Source: Chromatiales bacterium (GTDB lineage Bacteria; Pseudomonadota; Gammaproteobacteria; Chromatiales; Chromatiaceae). Taken from it: 64,000 bases of DNA. The stretch spans positions 1 through 64,000 of the forward strand of contig JANQRK010000105.1 in NCBI GenBank assembly GCA_028284585.1, written 5' to 3'. A program made the translations under genes and the position numbers. Numbering within the stretch: the first letter of the stretch is position 1; every line of letters starts with the position of its first letter. Shown piece by piece: positions 19,475-27,146 of the stretch. The notes beneath the pieces were generated by a model, which did not search any database, had not been told where the DNA came from, and saw only the letters and a program-made list of their open reading frames with translations.

Positions 19475-19742
19475 CTAGTGGGCCAAGCGGATAATTCTGT
19501 CACGCTCAGCCATGGCACAAGCATTGTGGGCAAGGCGCAGTCCGCGGGGAATGGCAGGCCCTTTCCAAGGACGGCAACACCGCCCACGATGCTTGTGCCG
19601 TGGCCCTTTGGGAGCCACTGTGCTAGCGCGACTCCGTGTTGCGTTTCTTGCCAAGGGCGAGGCCATTGCCTGCGAAACGCGCCTTGATTCGCGCTCGCAC
19701 AGTGGCTCTGAGCGTTACAGCATTATCCGCTTGGCCCACTAG
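19475..19742. repeat. 268-bp T-shaped palindromic element (MITE-like)
   Basis: The outer arms are 35-bp inverted repeats (19475-19509 and 19708-19742) matching at 33 of 35 positions, the outermost 21 bp perfect (CTAGTGGGCCAAGCGGATAA at the left tip). Between them lie two further long hairpins side by side: 19509-19531 with 19582-19604 (21 of 23 pairs) and 19612-19631 with 19689-19708 (19 of 20 pairs). The second contains an inner stem gcgtttc/gaaacgc. Folded, the element gives a three-way junction with a closed stem and two arms. It fills the intergenic gap between ppnN and hsp20 and encodes nothing convincing. It could be a MITE or a structured RNA. Confidence 0.85.
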
Positions 19743-19791
19743 ATCCAGCCGAATTTGACACGAGAGTAAACCCGATAGGGAGGGAACAGTC

Positions 19792-20226
19792 ATGAGCCTG
19801 ACCAGATACGAGCCCTGGAGCCTTTTCGAGCAGATGCGCCGCGAGATGGACCGAGCGATGGATACCCGCACCACCGAGGGCAGCAATGTGGCGACCAGCG
19901 ACTGGGTGCCGGCGGTCGATATCGCCGAAGATCAGGATGCCTTTGTCATCCGGGCCGATATCCCGGGGGTGGACCCCAGGGACATCGAGGTGCACATGGA
20001 GAACGGCGTGTTGACGATAAAGGGCGAGAAAGAGGCCGAGAAGCGTGAAGAGAAGGACGGCTACAAGCGGGTGGAGCGCAGCTACGGTAGCTTCTACCGC
20101 CGCTTTGGGCTGCCCGACAGCGCCGATCCGGAAAAGATCAGTGCCAAGAGCCATCATGGTGTGCTCGAGGTGCGGATTGCGAAACACGAGAAGGTTCAGC
20201 CGCGCAAGATCGCGGTCAATAGCTGA
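19792..20226 (+). CDS. small heat-shock protein, Hsp20/alpha-crystallin family
   Basis: A 144-residue ATP-independent holdase. After an N-terminal arm (MSLTRYEPWSLFEQMRREMD), the alpha-crystallin domain runs from about residue 42 to 140. It shows VPAVDIAEDQDAFVIRADIP, GVDPRDIEVHMENGVLTIKG and the conserved GVLEVRIAK strand, and ends in the IxI-like tail RKIAV. AGGGAGGGAA precedes the ATG. A strong GC hairpin follows and then a DnaJ-like gene, so the locus groups protein-quality-control functions. No sigma-32 promoter was recognised. Confidence 0.9.
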   Translation: MSLTRYEPWSLFEQMRREMDRAMDTRTTEGSNVATSDWVPAVDIAEDQDAFVIRADIPGVDPRDIEVHMENGVLTIKGEKEAEKREEKDGYKRVERSYGSFYRRFGLPDSADPEKISAKSHHGVLEVRIAKHEKVQPRKIAVNS

Positions 20227-20235
20227 TCTGCGGCC

Positions 20236-20255
20236 CGGCCCGGTGCGCCGGGCCG
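20236..20255 (+). terminator. strong GC hairpin between hsp20 and the DnaJ-like gene
   Basis: cggcccgg and ccgggccg form a perfect 8-bp stem with a tgcg loop, ten bases after the hsp20 stop. It lacks a T-run. It may act as an RNA-stability element or partial terminator reducing read-through into the downstream gene. Confidence 0.4.
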
Positions 20256-20302
20256 GAGGGCTGGCCGCCTGATACTCAGCGGACCGTCGCGGGCAATCCT
20301 GT

Positions 20303-21268
20303 ATGGACTACAAAGACTACTATGCCGTGATGGGGTTGCCGCGCGACGCCAGCCTGGACGAAATCAGACGCACCTATCGCAAGCTGGCGCGCAGGTACCA
20401 CCCGGATGTCAGCAAAGAGGCCAATGCGGAACACCGCTTCAAGGAACTCGGCGAGGCCTACGAAGTCCTCAAGGACCCCAAGCGGCGAGCGGCCTACGAT
20501 CAGTTGGGTAGTGACTGGCGTGCGGGACAGGATTTTCGCCCACCGCCCGACTGGGATGCCGGATTCCAGTTCACGGGCGATGCCTTTAAGCAGGGCGAGC
20601 AGGCCGCCTTCTCCGATTTCTTTCAGGCCATGTTTGGGCACGGCGGGTGGACCGGCGCGGCGGGATTCCGTCCAGGCCGAGATGCGGCCGGCGGTGGGCG
20701 CGGCGCGGATCACAATGCACGCATCGAGGTTGGCCTGGAGGACGTGTTCAACGGCTCGACCCTGAGCCTGCAGCTCGCCATCCCCGAGTACGATACACGC
20801 GGCCGGCGTCGCGATCGGGTACGCAAGCTTCAGGTCAAGATCCCGCGCGGCGTGACCAACGGCAAGCGCATTCGGCTACCTGGGCAAGGTGCTGCCGGTC
20901 GCCCAGGCGGGCATGCCGGTGATCTGTTTTTGGAGGTGCATATGCGGGCACACCCGTTGTTTCAGGTAGACGGCAAAGATCTGCTCCTGAACCTGCCGAT
21001 CACGCCATCGGAAGCCGCGCTCGGCGCCAAGATAGAGGTTCCAACGCCCGCTGGGCGGGTCGATCTCAATATTCCGGCGGGTGCACGCAGTGGTCAGCGG
21101 TTGCGTCTCAGGGGCCGTGGTATCCCGGTGCCGGGCGGGGCGCCTGGTGACCAGTTGGTGGTCTTGCAGATCGTGGTGCCAGCGGCCGACACGCCGGCCA
21201 AGAAGGCATTGTATGAGCGAATGGCCCAAGAGATGCCGTTCGATCCGCGTGCCCATCTCGCTGGCTGA
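20303..21268 (+). CDS. cbpA: DnaJ-class co-chaperone (CbpA-like)
   Basis: A 321-residue type-II J protein. The J domain occupies residues 4-70 with the HPD motif at 33-35 (RRYHPDVSKE). A Gly/Phe-rich linker follows (about 75-130), and then the two beta-sandwich client-binding domains, containing KIPRGVTNGKRIRLPGQG and LNLPITPSEAALGAKIEVPT. There is no zinc-finger region, so it is CbpA-like rather than DnaJ. It would stimulate DnaK ATPase. It lies between hsp20 and a DegS/HtrA-like protease. Confidence 0.9.
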   Translation: MDYKDYYAVMGLPRDASLDEIRRTYRKLARRYHPDVSKEANAEHRFKELGEAYEVLKDPKRRAAYDQLGSDWRAGQDFRPPPDWDAGFQFTGDAFKQGEQAAFSDFFQAMFGHGGWTGAAGFRPGRDAAGGGRGADHNARIEVGLEDVFNGSTLSLQLAIPEYDTRGRRRDRVRKLQVKIPRGVTNGKRIRLPGQGAAGRPGGHAGDLFLEVHMRAHPLFQVDGKDLLLNLPITPSEAALGAKIEVPTPAGRVDLNIPAGARSGQRLRLRGRGIPVPGGAPGDQLVVLQIVVPAADTPAKKALYERMAQEMPFDPRAHLAG

Positions 21269-21362
21269 TTGCAGCAGCCGCCTGTAGCCTGATGCGGCGC
21301 CGCGAGCTTGCCGGGTTGCAGGGCACACGGCACCATGGTGCCGGTAGTTTCCAGAGACAACA

Positions 21363-22493
21363 GTGAAAAAAGAACCGGAAAACTATCTGCGCGGCATGCG
21401 CTTGGTTATTTGGGGCGCGGTGGCCTTGCTGCTTGTCTGGTACTTCGCACCCTGGGCCGAGCGCGAGCTGGTGCGCTTGACGACCGAACCGCGCGCGGTG
21501 ACGGCACGCGGCGATTTGGCCGCCGATGAACAGGCAACGATACAGATCTTCGAGCGCGCCAGCCCGTCGGTCGTCTTCATCTCCACGCGACAGCGGGTCA
21601 TCGATGCCTGGACCCGCAATGTGACCAGTGTGCCCAGGGGCAACGGGTCCGGGTTCGTGTGGGATGCGCTGGGCCATGTCGTAACCAACCATCATGTGAT
21701 TGCGGGTGCGTCGGAGGCGCGGGTCCGGCTCAACGACGGGCGGGTCTACCGCGCCGGGCTGGTCGGTGCCAGCGCGGCCCACGATCTCGCGGTATTGCGC
21801 ATCAAGGTGCCGATCGATCGGCCGCCGCCGGTCCCTATCGGTAGCAGCGCGGATCTCCGGGTCGGCCAAAAGGTGTTCGCCATAGGTAACCCCTTCGGCC
21901 TGGACTATACGCTGACCAGCGGCCTGGTCTCGGCGCTCGACCGCGAACTCGGCGGCCCGGACGGTGCGCGCATTGAACACCTCATTCAGACCGATGCGGC
22001 CATCAATCCCGGCAATTCGGGCGGCCCGCTGTTGGACAGCGCCGGGCGCCTAATCGGGATCAACACCGCGATCTTCAGTCCGTCCGGTGCCTATGCCGGC
22101 ATCGGCTTCGCGGTGCCGGTGGATACGGTAAACCGGGTGGTCCCGGAACTGATTGCAAAGGGCCGCTACACCCGCCCCAGCCTGGGTATCTCGGTCGATG
22201 TCGATGTCAGCCGCATAGTCGCGAGCCGGTTTGGGGTCCAGGGGGTCTTGGTGCTGGAGGTGTATCCGGGCTCCGGTGCCGCAGCGGCCGGACTGCGGGG
22301 GACCCGGATCGATGCGCGCGGCGAGCTGATCCCGGGCGACATCATCTTGGCGATCGATGGCAAACCGGTGGCCGACCTGTCCGACCTGCTGTCGGTGCTG
22401 GACGACTATCAAGACGGCGATAGCGTCTCGGTGCGGGTCTGGCGATCGGATAAGGAGCGCGAGTTGACGGTCGTGCTGCAGACCGAGTTTTGA
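21363..22493 (+). CDS. DegS/AlgW-like periplasmic serine protease (HtrA family)
   Basis: A 376-residue membrane-anchored trypsin-like protease. One N-terminal helix (LVIWGAVALLLVWYF, about 14-28) anchors it in the inner membrane facing the periplasm. The catalytic triad is His111 (VTNHHVIAG), Asp141 (HDLAVLRI) and Ser219 (INPGNSGGPLL). A single PDZ domain covers about 280-375. One PDZ plus an N-terminal anchor is the DegS/AlgW layout, in which outer-membrane protein peptides release sigma-E activation, but the true substrate is unproven here. The start is GTG 21363. The following 150 bp (22494-22647) are AT-rich and hold the promoter region of the PilZ gene. Confidence 0.85.
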   Translation: MKKEPENYLRGMRLVIWGAVALLLVWYFAPWAERELVRLTTEPRAVTARGDLAADEQATIQIFERASPSVVFISTRQRVIDAWTRNVTSVPRGNGSGFVWDALGHVVTNHHVIAGASEARVRLNDGRVYRAGLVGASAAHDLAVLRIKVPIDRPPPVPIGSSADLRVGQKVFAIGNPFGLDYTLTSGLVSALDRELGGPDGARIEHLIQTDAAINPGNSGGPLLDSAGRLIGINTAIFSPSGAYAGIGFAVPVDTVNRVVPELIAKGRYTRPSLGISVDVDVSRIVASRFGVQGVLVLEVYPGSGAAAAGLRGTRIDARGELIPGDIILAIDGKPVADLSDLLSVLDDYQDGDSVSVRVWRSDKERELTVVLQTEF

Positions 22494-22647
22494 GCCATAG
22501 GTGACTGCTTTCGCACACTGCGTAGTCGTGAAAACCTTACCAATTCAACGGGTAGCGAAATCTCAATCGTGGAATATCTATGTATTTGATATAGATGTAT
22601 GGAGTTTTTCAGTCGATATGGGAGGTTTCCGCTAAACTGTCCTGATT

Positions 22648-23025
22648 ATGCAGGAGCGTCGACTCTACCCGCGTTTTCCCTGGGCCTGCGCGCTGGAGTT
22701 GCGAGGCCCCCAGGATGGCTGCCATGCCGCACAGTCGACCGACTTGTCGGTCACCGGGATCGGCCTGCAACTCTGTCGGGCGGGCGTAGTCGGCTTGGCC
22801 CAGAGTATGTCCATCCTGGCCCCCGGTGATCGCCTCAGAATCTTGGTTTCGGCGCGCAGGGCCGGCATTCCCAACGATCTGGATCTGGCCTGTCGAGTCC
22901 GGGAAGTGCGACGCCTATCGATTGACAAATACCTGATCGGGACCTGGTTCGAAAAGCTCGATGCCCCCGGCCTCGTGGCCTTGGAGACCCTGGTAGATAG
23001 CGCTCGACAGCGGCGCTGGGGCTAG
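22648..23025 (+). CDS. PilZ-domain protein, putative c-di-GMP receptor
   Basis: A 125-residue single-domain PilZ protein. Both ligand motifs are intact: RxxxR at residues 5-9 (ERRLYPRF) and DxSxxG at 32-37 (TDLSVTGIG), which together bind cyclic di-GMP. There is no attached output domain, so it probably acts by binding another protein. Upstream lies an AT-rich promoter-like segment. It is not clearly in an operon with the protease before it. Confidence 0.85.
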   Translation: MQERRLYPRFPWACALELRGPQDGCHAAQSTDLSVTGIGLQLCRAGVVGLAQSMSILAPGDRLRILVSARRAGIPNDLDLACRVREVRRLSIDKYLIGTWFEKLDAPGLVALETLVDSARQRRWG

Positions 23026-23257
23026 TTGGCTCCATACCCGCCCGAGGCGGGGCCGCTCTGGTTGCCCGGGCAGAATCGCATTCCTGACCCGCGGGGGTCC
23101 TGCACGCCCTAGTCACAGCAGACGCCGGGCTTCACCCTCGCCGGCCTTGGCCGCTACTTGACTCATGAGGCCGCCGGTCCCGCCCAGATCGATACAGATG
23201 GGTACGCGCGAAGGCAGCTCTGGACGAGCGGCGGCCATTGGCCGGGAGGGGCAAGAC

Positions 23258-23404
23258 ATGCTCAGATTGACCTACAGTACCTTGATCGTCAGTGCCATGC
23301 TGGCAATGCTGTTGTTCGGCGCTATGCCCGCCAAATCGGCGTCGGCCGGCAGCGCGGCCACAGGAGGCGCGACTAGCCAGTCCCTAACGGTAACGGTTAG
23401 ATAG
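23258..23404 (+). CDS. small exported peptide, unknown
   Basis: A 48-codon reading frame starting at ATG 23258 with GGGAGGGG eight bases upstream. The product has a signal-peptide-like N-terminus (MLRLTYSTLIVSAMLAMLLF then GAMPAKSASA), leaving a Ser/Gly/Thr-rich mature part of under 25 residues. I recognise no family. The good ribosome site and signal sequence support a real gene, but its size makes this uncertain. The region 23026-23257 before it contains only a small GC hairpin (23037-23051) and no other gene. Confidence 0.45.
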   Translation: MLRLTYSTLIVSAMLAMLLFGAMPAKSASAGSAATGGATSQSLTVTVR

Positions 23405-23461
23405 CAAGATCGCCCCAAGAGCCGTCACCGTCAGGTGCCGCGCATCCCCCCATAAAGACCA

Positions 23462-25003
23462 TCAGCCTGTCATTCCGACCAGCGCACGGGTGAATGAAGA
23501 GATGCCCGAACTGCGTAAGAACACATGGGGTTTCTCGTATCGCTTGCAATAGCGTTTGAGTCGGTAGTAGGCGTCATGGCTGACCGAATCCGTAGCGCAG
23601 ACCACGGCATCAGCCGACAACAACAAGGCATCTAGGCGCTGGCGATTGTCCTCGACGCCCCCGTCATAGTGTTCGAAACGGCCGTTACAACGTGTGACCA
23701 TCTCTCGGTATTGCTCAATCAGGCGGACACGGCCGCCGACGCAGAGGATACGTCGCCCGGCCAGATCTGGGTTGTCTTCGCAAGCCGACTGCTCGCAGCC
23801 GTCGCAGACGTTGAGCGATTGGGTAATGAATTGCTCCATCGCCGCGCACTCCGCGGCCAGCTCCTTGTTGTCGGTGTGTAAAGTCGTTGCCCTTAGCTCG
23901 GCGGTGGCGAGTGCCCTTTGCTGCACCTCGAGCCGTTGCAATGTCTTCGAGAGCTGCTGCTTGCGTTCGGCCAACTCGGTTGCCAGCTGCTCGCTATGGC
24001 GCTGCGCTGCACGGGTATGGAGCTCGCTGATTTCGTTGCGCAGTTGCGCTGTGCTCGCGGCGAATTCGCGGCGTTGCTGTTCAGTGTCTTGTAGCCTTTT
24101 TTGCAATTCGAGAAGTTGTTGATCGCGTGCTTCCAGCTGGTGACGATGGCGATGCTGGGCCGAGTCGAAGTCACGCCTCAGCTGCACCAGCTCGGCTTCG
24201 GCCTGGGTCAGGCGCTTCAGATCCGCACGTTGTCCGGCGCCGATCTGATGCGACAGCATATGGATCTCCTCGAAGGCGCGTGCCTTGAGTTCACTGTCGC
24301 AACGCGGGTGGGTCATGGTAGCCCACAGGGTCGCAGCGACCTCGCCGCATGCCAGGCCTTTGTCCCATAACTCGGTCAGTTTCTCGACGGTCTTGGCGCG
24401 GGCGAAGCGTTTGACATGCCGTGCATACTTTTTCTCTAGTACCTTGTGGGTGGCCAGCGACAGCGGGTTTTTGTCCTCGGCGGCAGCCACGAACCCGACA
24501 TGAATGTCGTAATCGGTGACCCTATCGAGGGACTGCGCCGCGACCTTACGCGCGATGCCACGCAGTTCGTCGGTATCCAGGCAGGTACCAATCACTGGGC
24601 AATGCAGCTTGTGCGCCAGGTCCCAGAGTTTGCGTCGCGTCTTGCGCTGTTCGTCTTTGGCGCCTTCGGTCATCCTGTATTCCAGCGCCGTGGGTATCGC
24701 GGCCGCAGGTGAGTGCTTGAGCAGCGGTTGTGGCTTGGCGAGTGCCGTGACCAGCTGGTCGGCGATCTGAGATAGCGCCGCTCGCGTGGGATTCGACGGG
24801 TCTTCGCCCTCACGAAGCTCCAGCTTGTTGGTGGTTCCATCGAGTTCCACCAGTACCTCGCCGCTGGCGCAATCGCTGACGCGGAGGAACAGCGGTGATT
24901 CTTGTAGCTCCACGGACAGTTGCAGCGCGTGATTGGGCCTAAGCGCAGCAGCGAGCGATGGCGATCCGGGTGGGCGGGAGTCGATGTTGTGAGAAAGACA
25001 CAT
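23462..25003 (-). CDS. DUF2325 coiled-coil protein
   Basis: A 513-residue soluble protein. The first 200 residues are helical without a recognised fold. Residues about 255-385 form a long coiled coil rich in Gln, Glu and Arg (heptads around QHRHRHQLEARDQQLLELQK). The last 100 residues are a DUF2325 domain: ILCVGGRVRLIEQYREMV, HYDGGVEDNRQRLDALLL, ADAVVCATDSVSHDAYYRLK and the closing FLRSSG. DUF2325 resembles a Rossmann-like sensor but has no known chemistry. A CxxC-containing segment (CDGCEQSACED) precedes it. GGAGG is nine bases before the ATG. The promoter carries a Fur-like box, implying iron control. Confidence 0.8.
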   Translation of the reverse strand: MCLSHNIDSRPPGSPSLAAALRPNHALQLSVELQESPLFLRVSDCASGEVLVELDGTTNKLELREGEDPSNPTRAALSQIADQLVTALAKPQPLLKHSPAAAIPTALEYRMTEGAKDEQRKTRRKLWDLAHKLHCPVIGTCLDTDELRGIARKVAAQSLDRVTDYDIHVGFVAAAEDKNPLSLATHKVLEKKYARHVKRFARAKTVEKLTELWDKGLACGEVAATLWATMTHPRCDSELKARAFEEIHMLSHQIGAGQRADLKRLTQAEAELVQLRRDFDSAQHRHRHQLEARDQQLLELQKRLQDTEQQRREFAASTAQLRNEISELHTRAAQRHSEQLATELAERKQQLSKTLQRLEVQQRALATAELRATTLHTDNKELAAECAAMEQFITQSLNVCDGCEQSACEDNPDLAGRRILCVGGRVRLIEQYREMVTRCNGRFEHYDGGVEDNRQRLDALLLSADAVVCATDSVSHDAYYRLKRYCKRYEKPHVFLRSSGISSFTRALVGMTG

Positions 25004-25118
25004 TGTGGGCAGCCTCCGTTGGGGTCCTTGCTGATTTAACGGTGGCTGGCTGGCGGTCGCCGGCGACGGCGGCCCTGGCTCGCTGCGCGGTCCTTACGAC
25101 CGCACTCTGTTGGAGGCC

Positions 25119-25164
25119 AGTGTATCGCAAAGGATAAGAAAGTCAATACGAATCATTCGCAATT
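25119..25164 (-). promoter_or_regulatory. sigma-70 promoter with overlapping Fur-like box
   Basis: On the minus strand TTGACT (25141-25146) is followed after 16 bases by TACACT (25119-25124), a good -35/-10 pair reading toward the DUF2325 gene. Overlapping and just upstream of the -35 is TGCGAATGATTCGTATTG, a near-perfect GCGAAT-g-ATTCGT dyad of the kind bound by Fur. Iron-bound Fur here would block RNA polymerase. The leader is about 110 bases. Confidence 0.6.
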
Positions 25165-25236
25165 ATATCAATTATTTCCATGACGGGCGACGGTTGGTCC
25201 TTGGGTTCCTATGCGATCTATCTTGTGAACGGGTAT

Positions 25237-25764
25237 TTAGCGACTCTCACCGATTATTGTCCGGAACTCCCGGCGCAGCCGTACGCGCTCTTCGGGTGAT
25301 GCATCTTGGTAGGCGTCGACCAATTGCCGTATGCGCTCGCGTTGCTCCGGGCCCATGGATTTCCAGCGCCGGCGCAGTTTCTTGCGGCGTTCCGCGGGTA
25401 GCGAGCGGAACCAGTCGCGTTGGCGTATTAGCCGTTGCTTCGCGTCGTCGCTGAGTGCATTCCAACGCTGCAGGCGCTTGTTGATGCGCTCTTTCTGGAC
25501 CGGCGTCAGCGACTGCCAGCGCTCGAGGTTGCGGCGCGCGCGGGTGCGTTGCGCCGGAGACAGACTGGACCAGCGCGCCGCACCGGTCTGTAGCCGGGCG
25601 CGTCGCTCCGCCGGCAAAGCATCCCATTGTTGCTCGAGCGGGGCCAGCAGGCGCTGTGCTTCGGGGTCGAGGTCCTTCCAAGAGAGACTATCCGCGGCGA
25701 CCTCCAAGGTCAGCCCGAGGACCATCACAGCGTAAAAGCAATCTCGGATCCGCGCGAATCTCAT
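25237..25764 (-). CDS. DUF3106 periplasmic helical-repeat protein
   Basis: A 175-residue exported protein. After a signal-like segment (CFYAVMVLGLTLEVAADS), the mature protein is a run of about six helical units of roughly 20-23 residues with the pattern W-x-x-L-(S/T)-x-x-x-(R/K)-x-R. Examples are RWQSLTPVQKERINKRLQRW and NALSDDAKQRLIRQRDWF. It is very Arg-rich. DUF3106 proteins recall the CpxP/LTXXQ style of periplasmic sensors, but the function is unknown. Its ATG overlaps the stop of the preceding small gene (ATGA at 25761-25764). It is last in the operon led by an ECF sigma factor. Confidence 0.75.
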   Translation of the reverse strand: MRFARIRDCFYAVMVLGLTLEVAADSLSWKDLDPEAQRLLAPLEQQWDALPAERRARLQTGAARWSSLSPAQRTRARRNLERWQSLTPVQKERINKRLQRWNALSDDAKQRLIRQRDWFRSLPAERRKKLRRRWKSMGPEQRERIRQLVDAYQDASPEERVRLRREFRTIIGESR

Positions 25765-25994
25765 GGTTCGCCCCCCGCGGGCGACGGGCTTTGGCTTTGC
25801 TGCGGGCTGCTCGGCGCCGGTAAGGCTTCGGGGTACGGCTCGTCCGGGACCTCCAGCGGATCGGTCAGCATACCCTTGGCATCGGGCTGCCAATCGGCCA
25901 AGTACAGCAGCAGATCGATCGTTGGTGGCGACTCGTCGGCGATCGCCGGTGCTGCAATTAGCCCGGCTGCGAGCCACAGTAAGCGTTGTCTCAT
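25761..25994 (-). CDS. small exported Pro/acid-rich protein
   Basis: A 77-residue protein with a signal peptide (RLLWLAAGLIAAPAIA). The mature part begins DESPPTIDLLLYLADW and ends in a Pro/Ser/Gln-rich tail. The DLLLYLADW segment, with acids before and after, is typical of small secreted proteins found in sigma-factor/DUF3106 operons. It overlaps the genes on both sides by 4 bp, so it is co-translated with the anti-sigma-like gene and the DUF3106 gene. The function is not known. Confidence 0.6.
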   Translation of the reverse strand: MRQRLLWLAAGLIAAPAIADESPPTIDLLLYLADWQPDAKGMLTDPLEVPDEPYPEALPAPSSPQQSQSPSPAGGEP

Positions 25995-26374
25995 GCCGAA
26001 TCACCGTCGTCCTGCATCAACACCAACCAGTCATAGAACTCGATCTCCTCGAGTAGCTCAATATCCACATCGCCGGCCGCCATCTCGATCAGGGCCGCGG
26101 GGGCCGTATCCATGGCGTTTGCGATATCCGTCGTAGTGGGTTGGTCAAGCCAAACTGAGAGACCAAAAGCAACCGCCAGTAGCGACGCCAGGGCACCGCC
26201 CGGCAGCACCCGTCGCGACACGGATGGGCGCTGCCAAGTATTTTGGTCGAGCCGCGATTCGAGCGCGTGGTGCCGCGCTTGGCGGAGCCGTGACAATGAG
26301 TCCGCGCCGAGTGCGTCCGTTCGGGAATCCAAGGCCTTTCTCAGCTGTGATTCGAGACCGTTTTCCTCTGTCAT
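25991..26374 (-). CDS. putative single-pass anti-sigma-like membrane protein
   Basis: A 127-residue protein with a cytoplasmic N-terminal helical part (LESQLRKALDSRTDALGADS, then SRLRQARHHALE), one transmembrane helix at about 55-73 (GALASLLAVAFGLSVWL), and an acidic periplasmic tail. The shape and the 4-bp overlap with an ECF sigma gene suggest it holds the sigma factor at the membrane. It resembles DUF3619-type proteins. It lacks the zinc-binding HxxxCxxC motif of ZAS anti-sigma factors, so any sequestration mechanism would be different. Confidence 0.6.
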   Translation of the reverse strand: MTEENGLESQLRKALDSRTDALGADSLSRLRQARHHALESRLDQNTWQRPSVSRRVLPGGALASLLAVAFGLSVWLDQPTTTDIANAMDTAPAALIEMAAGDVDIELLEEIEFYDWLVLMQDDGDSA

Positions 26375-26916
26375 CTCATCGTCTCCAGACTCTCACGCAG
26401 ACGCCTAAGGCCGCGTGACAGGTGGGTCTTGACGCTGCCGGGGGAGCAGCCCATCGCGGTCGCTGTCTGGGCGACATCCAGACCCTCCCAGATCCTCAGC
26501 AGCACGGCCTGTCGCTGACGCTCCGGCAGCGTAGGCAGGGTCGCCAACAGCACATCGATCGCGGCATCGCCGTCGATCAGCTCTTCGGGCCTGCGACCGG
26601 TCGGATCGGGTAGTGCCTGCAATGGATCCGGCGCATCGGGCGCTTCGCTGTCACCTTGCAGCCAAACGCGCCAGCGGCGGCGCAACTGAGTGCGGCGGCC
26701 CCAGTCTCGCGTTTTGTTTTGCAAGACCCGATAGAACAAGGGCGCCCACTGCGCTTGCGGCTTGTCCGCGTAGCGCCGAACGAAGGCCAGCATCGCGTCT
26801 TGTACTAGGTCAAGCGCTTCGTCGCGATTGTGGGTCGAAAGCTCAGCCATGACCAGTGCGCGTCGTTCTGTATCGGCGAGGAACCGATCGAGGCGCTGTC
26901 TGTGCTCGTCATTCAT
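26371..26916 (-). CDS. ECF RNA polymerase sigma factor
   Basis: A 181-residue group-4 sigma factor. Region 2 covers about 15-85 with HNRDEALDLVQDAMLAFVRR (2.2, core binding) and the following DNA-contacting helix; region 4 covers about 120-178 with LPERQRQAVLLRIWEGLDVA and the HTH ATAMGCSPGSVKTHLSRGL. The start is set at ATG 26916 because it begins the usual N-terminus; an in-frame GTG at 26958 would add 14 residues. It heads a four-gene operon with 4-bp overlaps. ECF factors usually activate their own promoter, which would lie in 26917-27146. Confidence 0.85.
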   Translation of the reverse strand: MNDEHRQRLDRFLADTERRALVMAELSTHNRDEALDLVQDAMLAFVRRYADKPQAQWAPLFYRVLQNKTRDWGRRTQLRRRWRVWLQGDSEAPDAPDPLQALPDPTGRRPEELIDGDAAIDVLLATLPTLPERQRQAVLLRIWEGLDVAQTATAMGCSPGSVKTHLSRGLRRLRESLETMR

Positions 26917-27020
26917 GCTTGCATCGCCAGCGCCAATCTGGAAGGGCTTGCTCGCCACAACCCCTACGTTGCGGAATCGTGTTTGTCCGACCCGTTATCG
27001 AATTCAACGCACGACCACCG

Positions 27021-27064
27021 GATCAGTTGACAGCCTGGTATCCCAAATAGTCTGTCAACCGATC
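27021..27064. repeat. 13-bp inverted repeat between divergent genes
   Basis: gatcagttgacag (27021-27033) and ctgtcaaccgatc (27052-27064) match at 12 of 13 positions across an 18-base spacer, with a perfect inner 8 bp (GTTGACAG/CTGTCAAC). It lies between the ECF sigma operon and the secreted repeat protein. The left arm includes TTGACA. It could be an operator or a stem-loop. No T-run follows. Confidence 0.5.
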
Positions 27065-27146
27065 GTAAGCCTGTGCGTTGTTGTGGGTGAAGGGGAGGCA
27101 CTGGGCCGTTCCCCGCAACCATCCAAATCTCACTGGGAGAATCACT

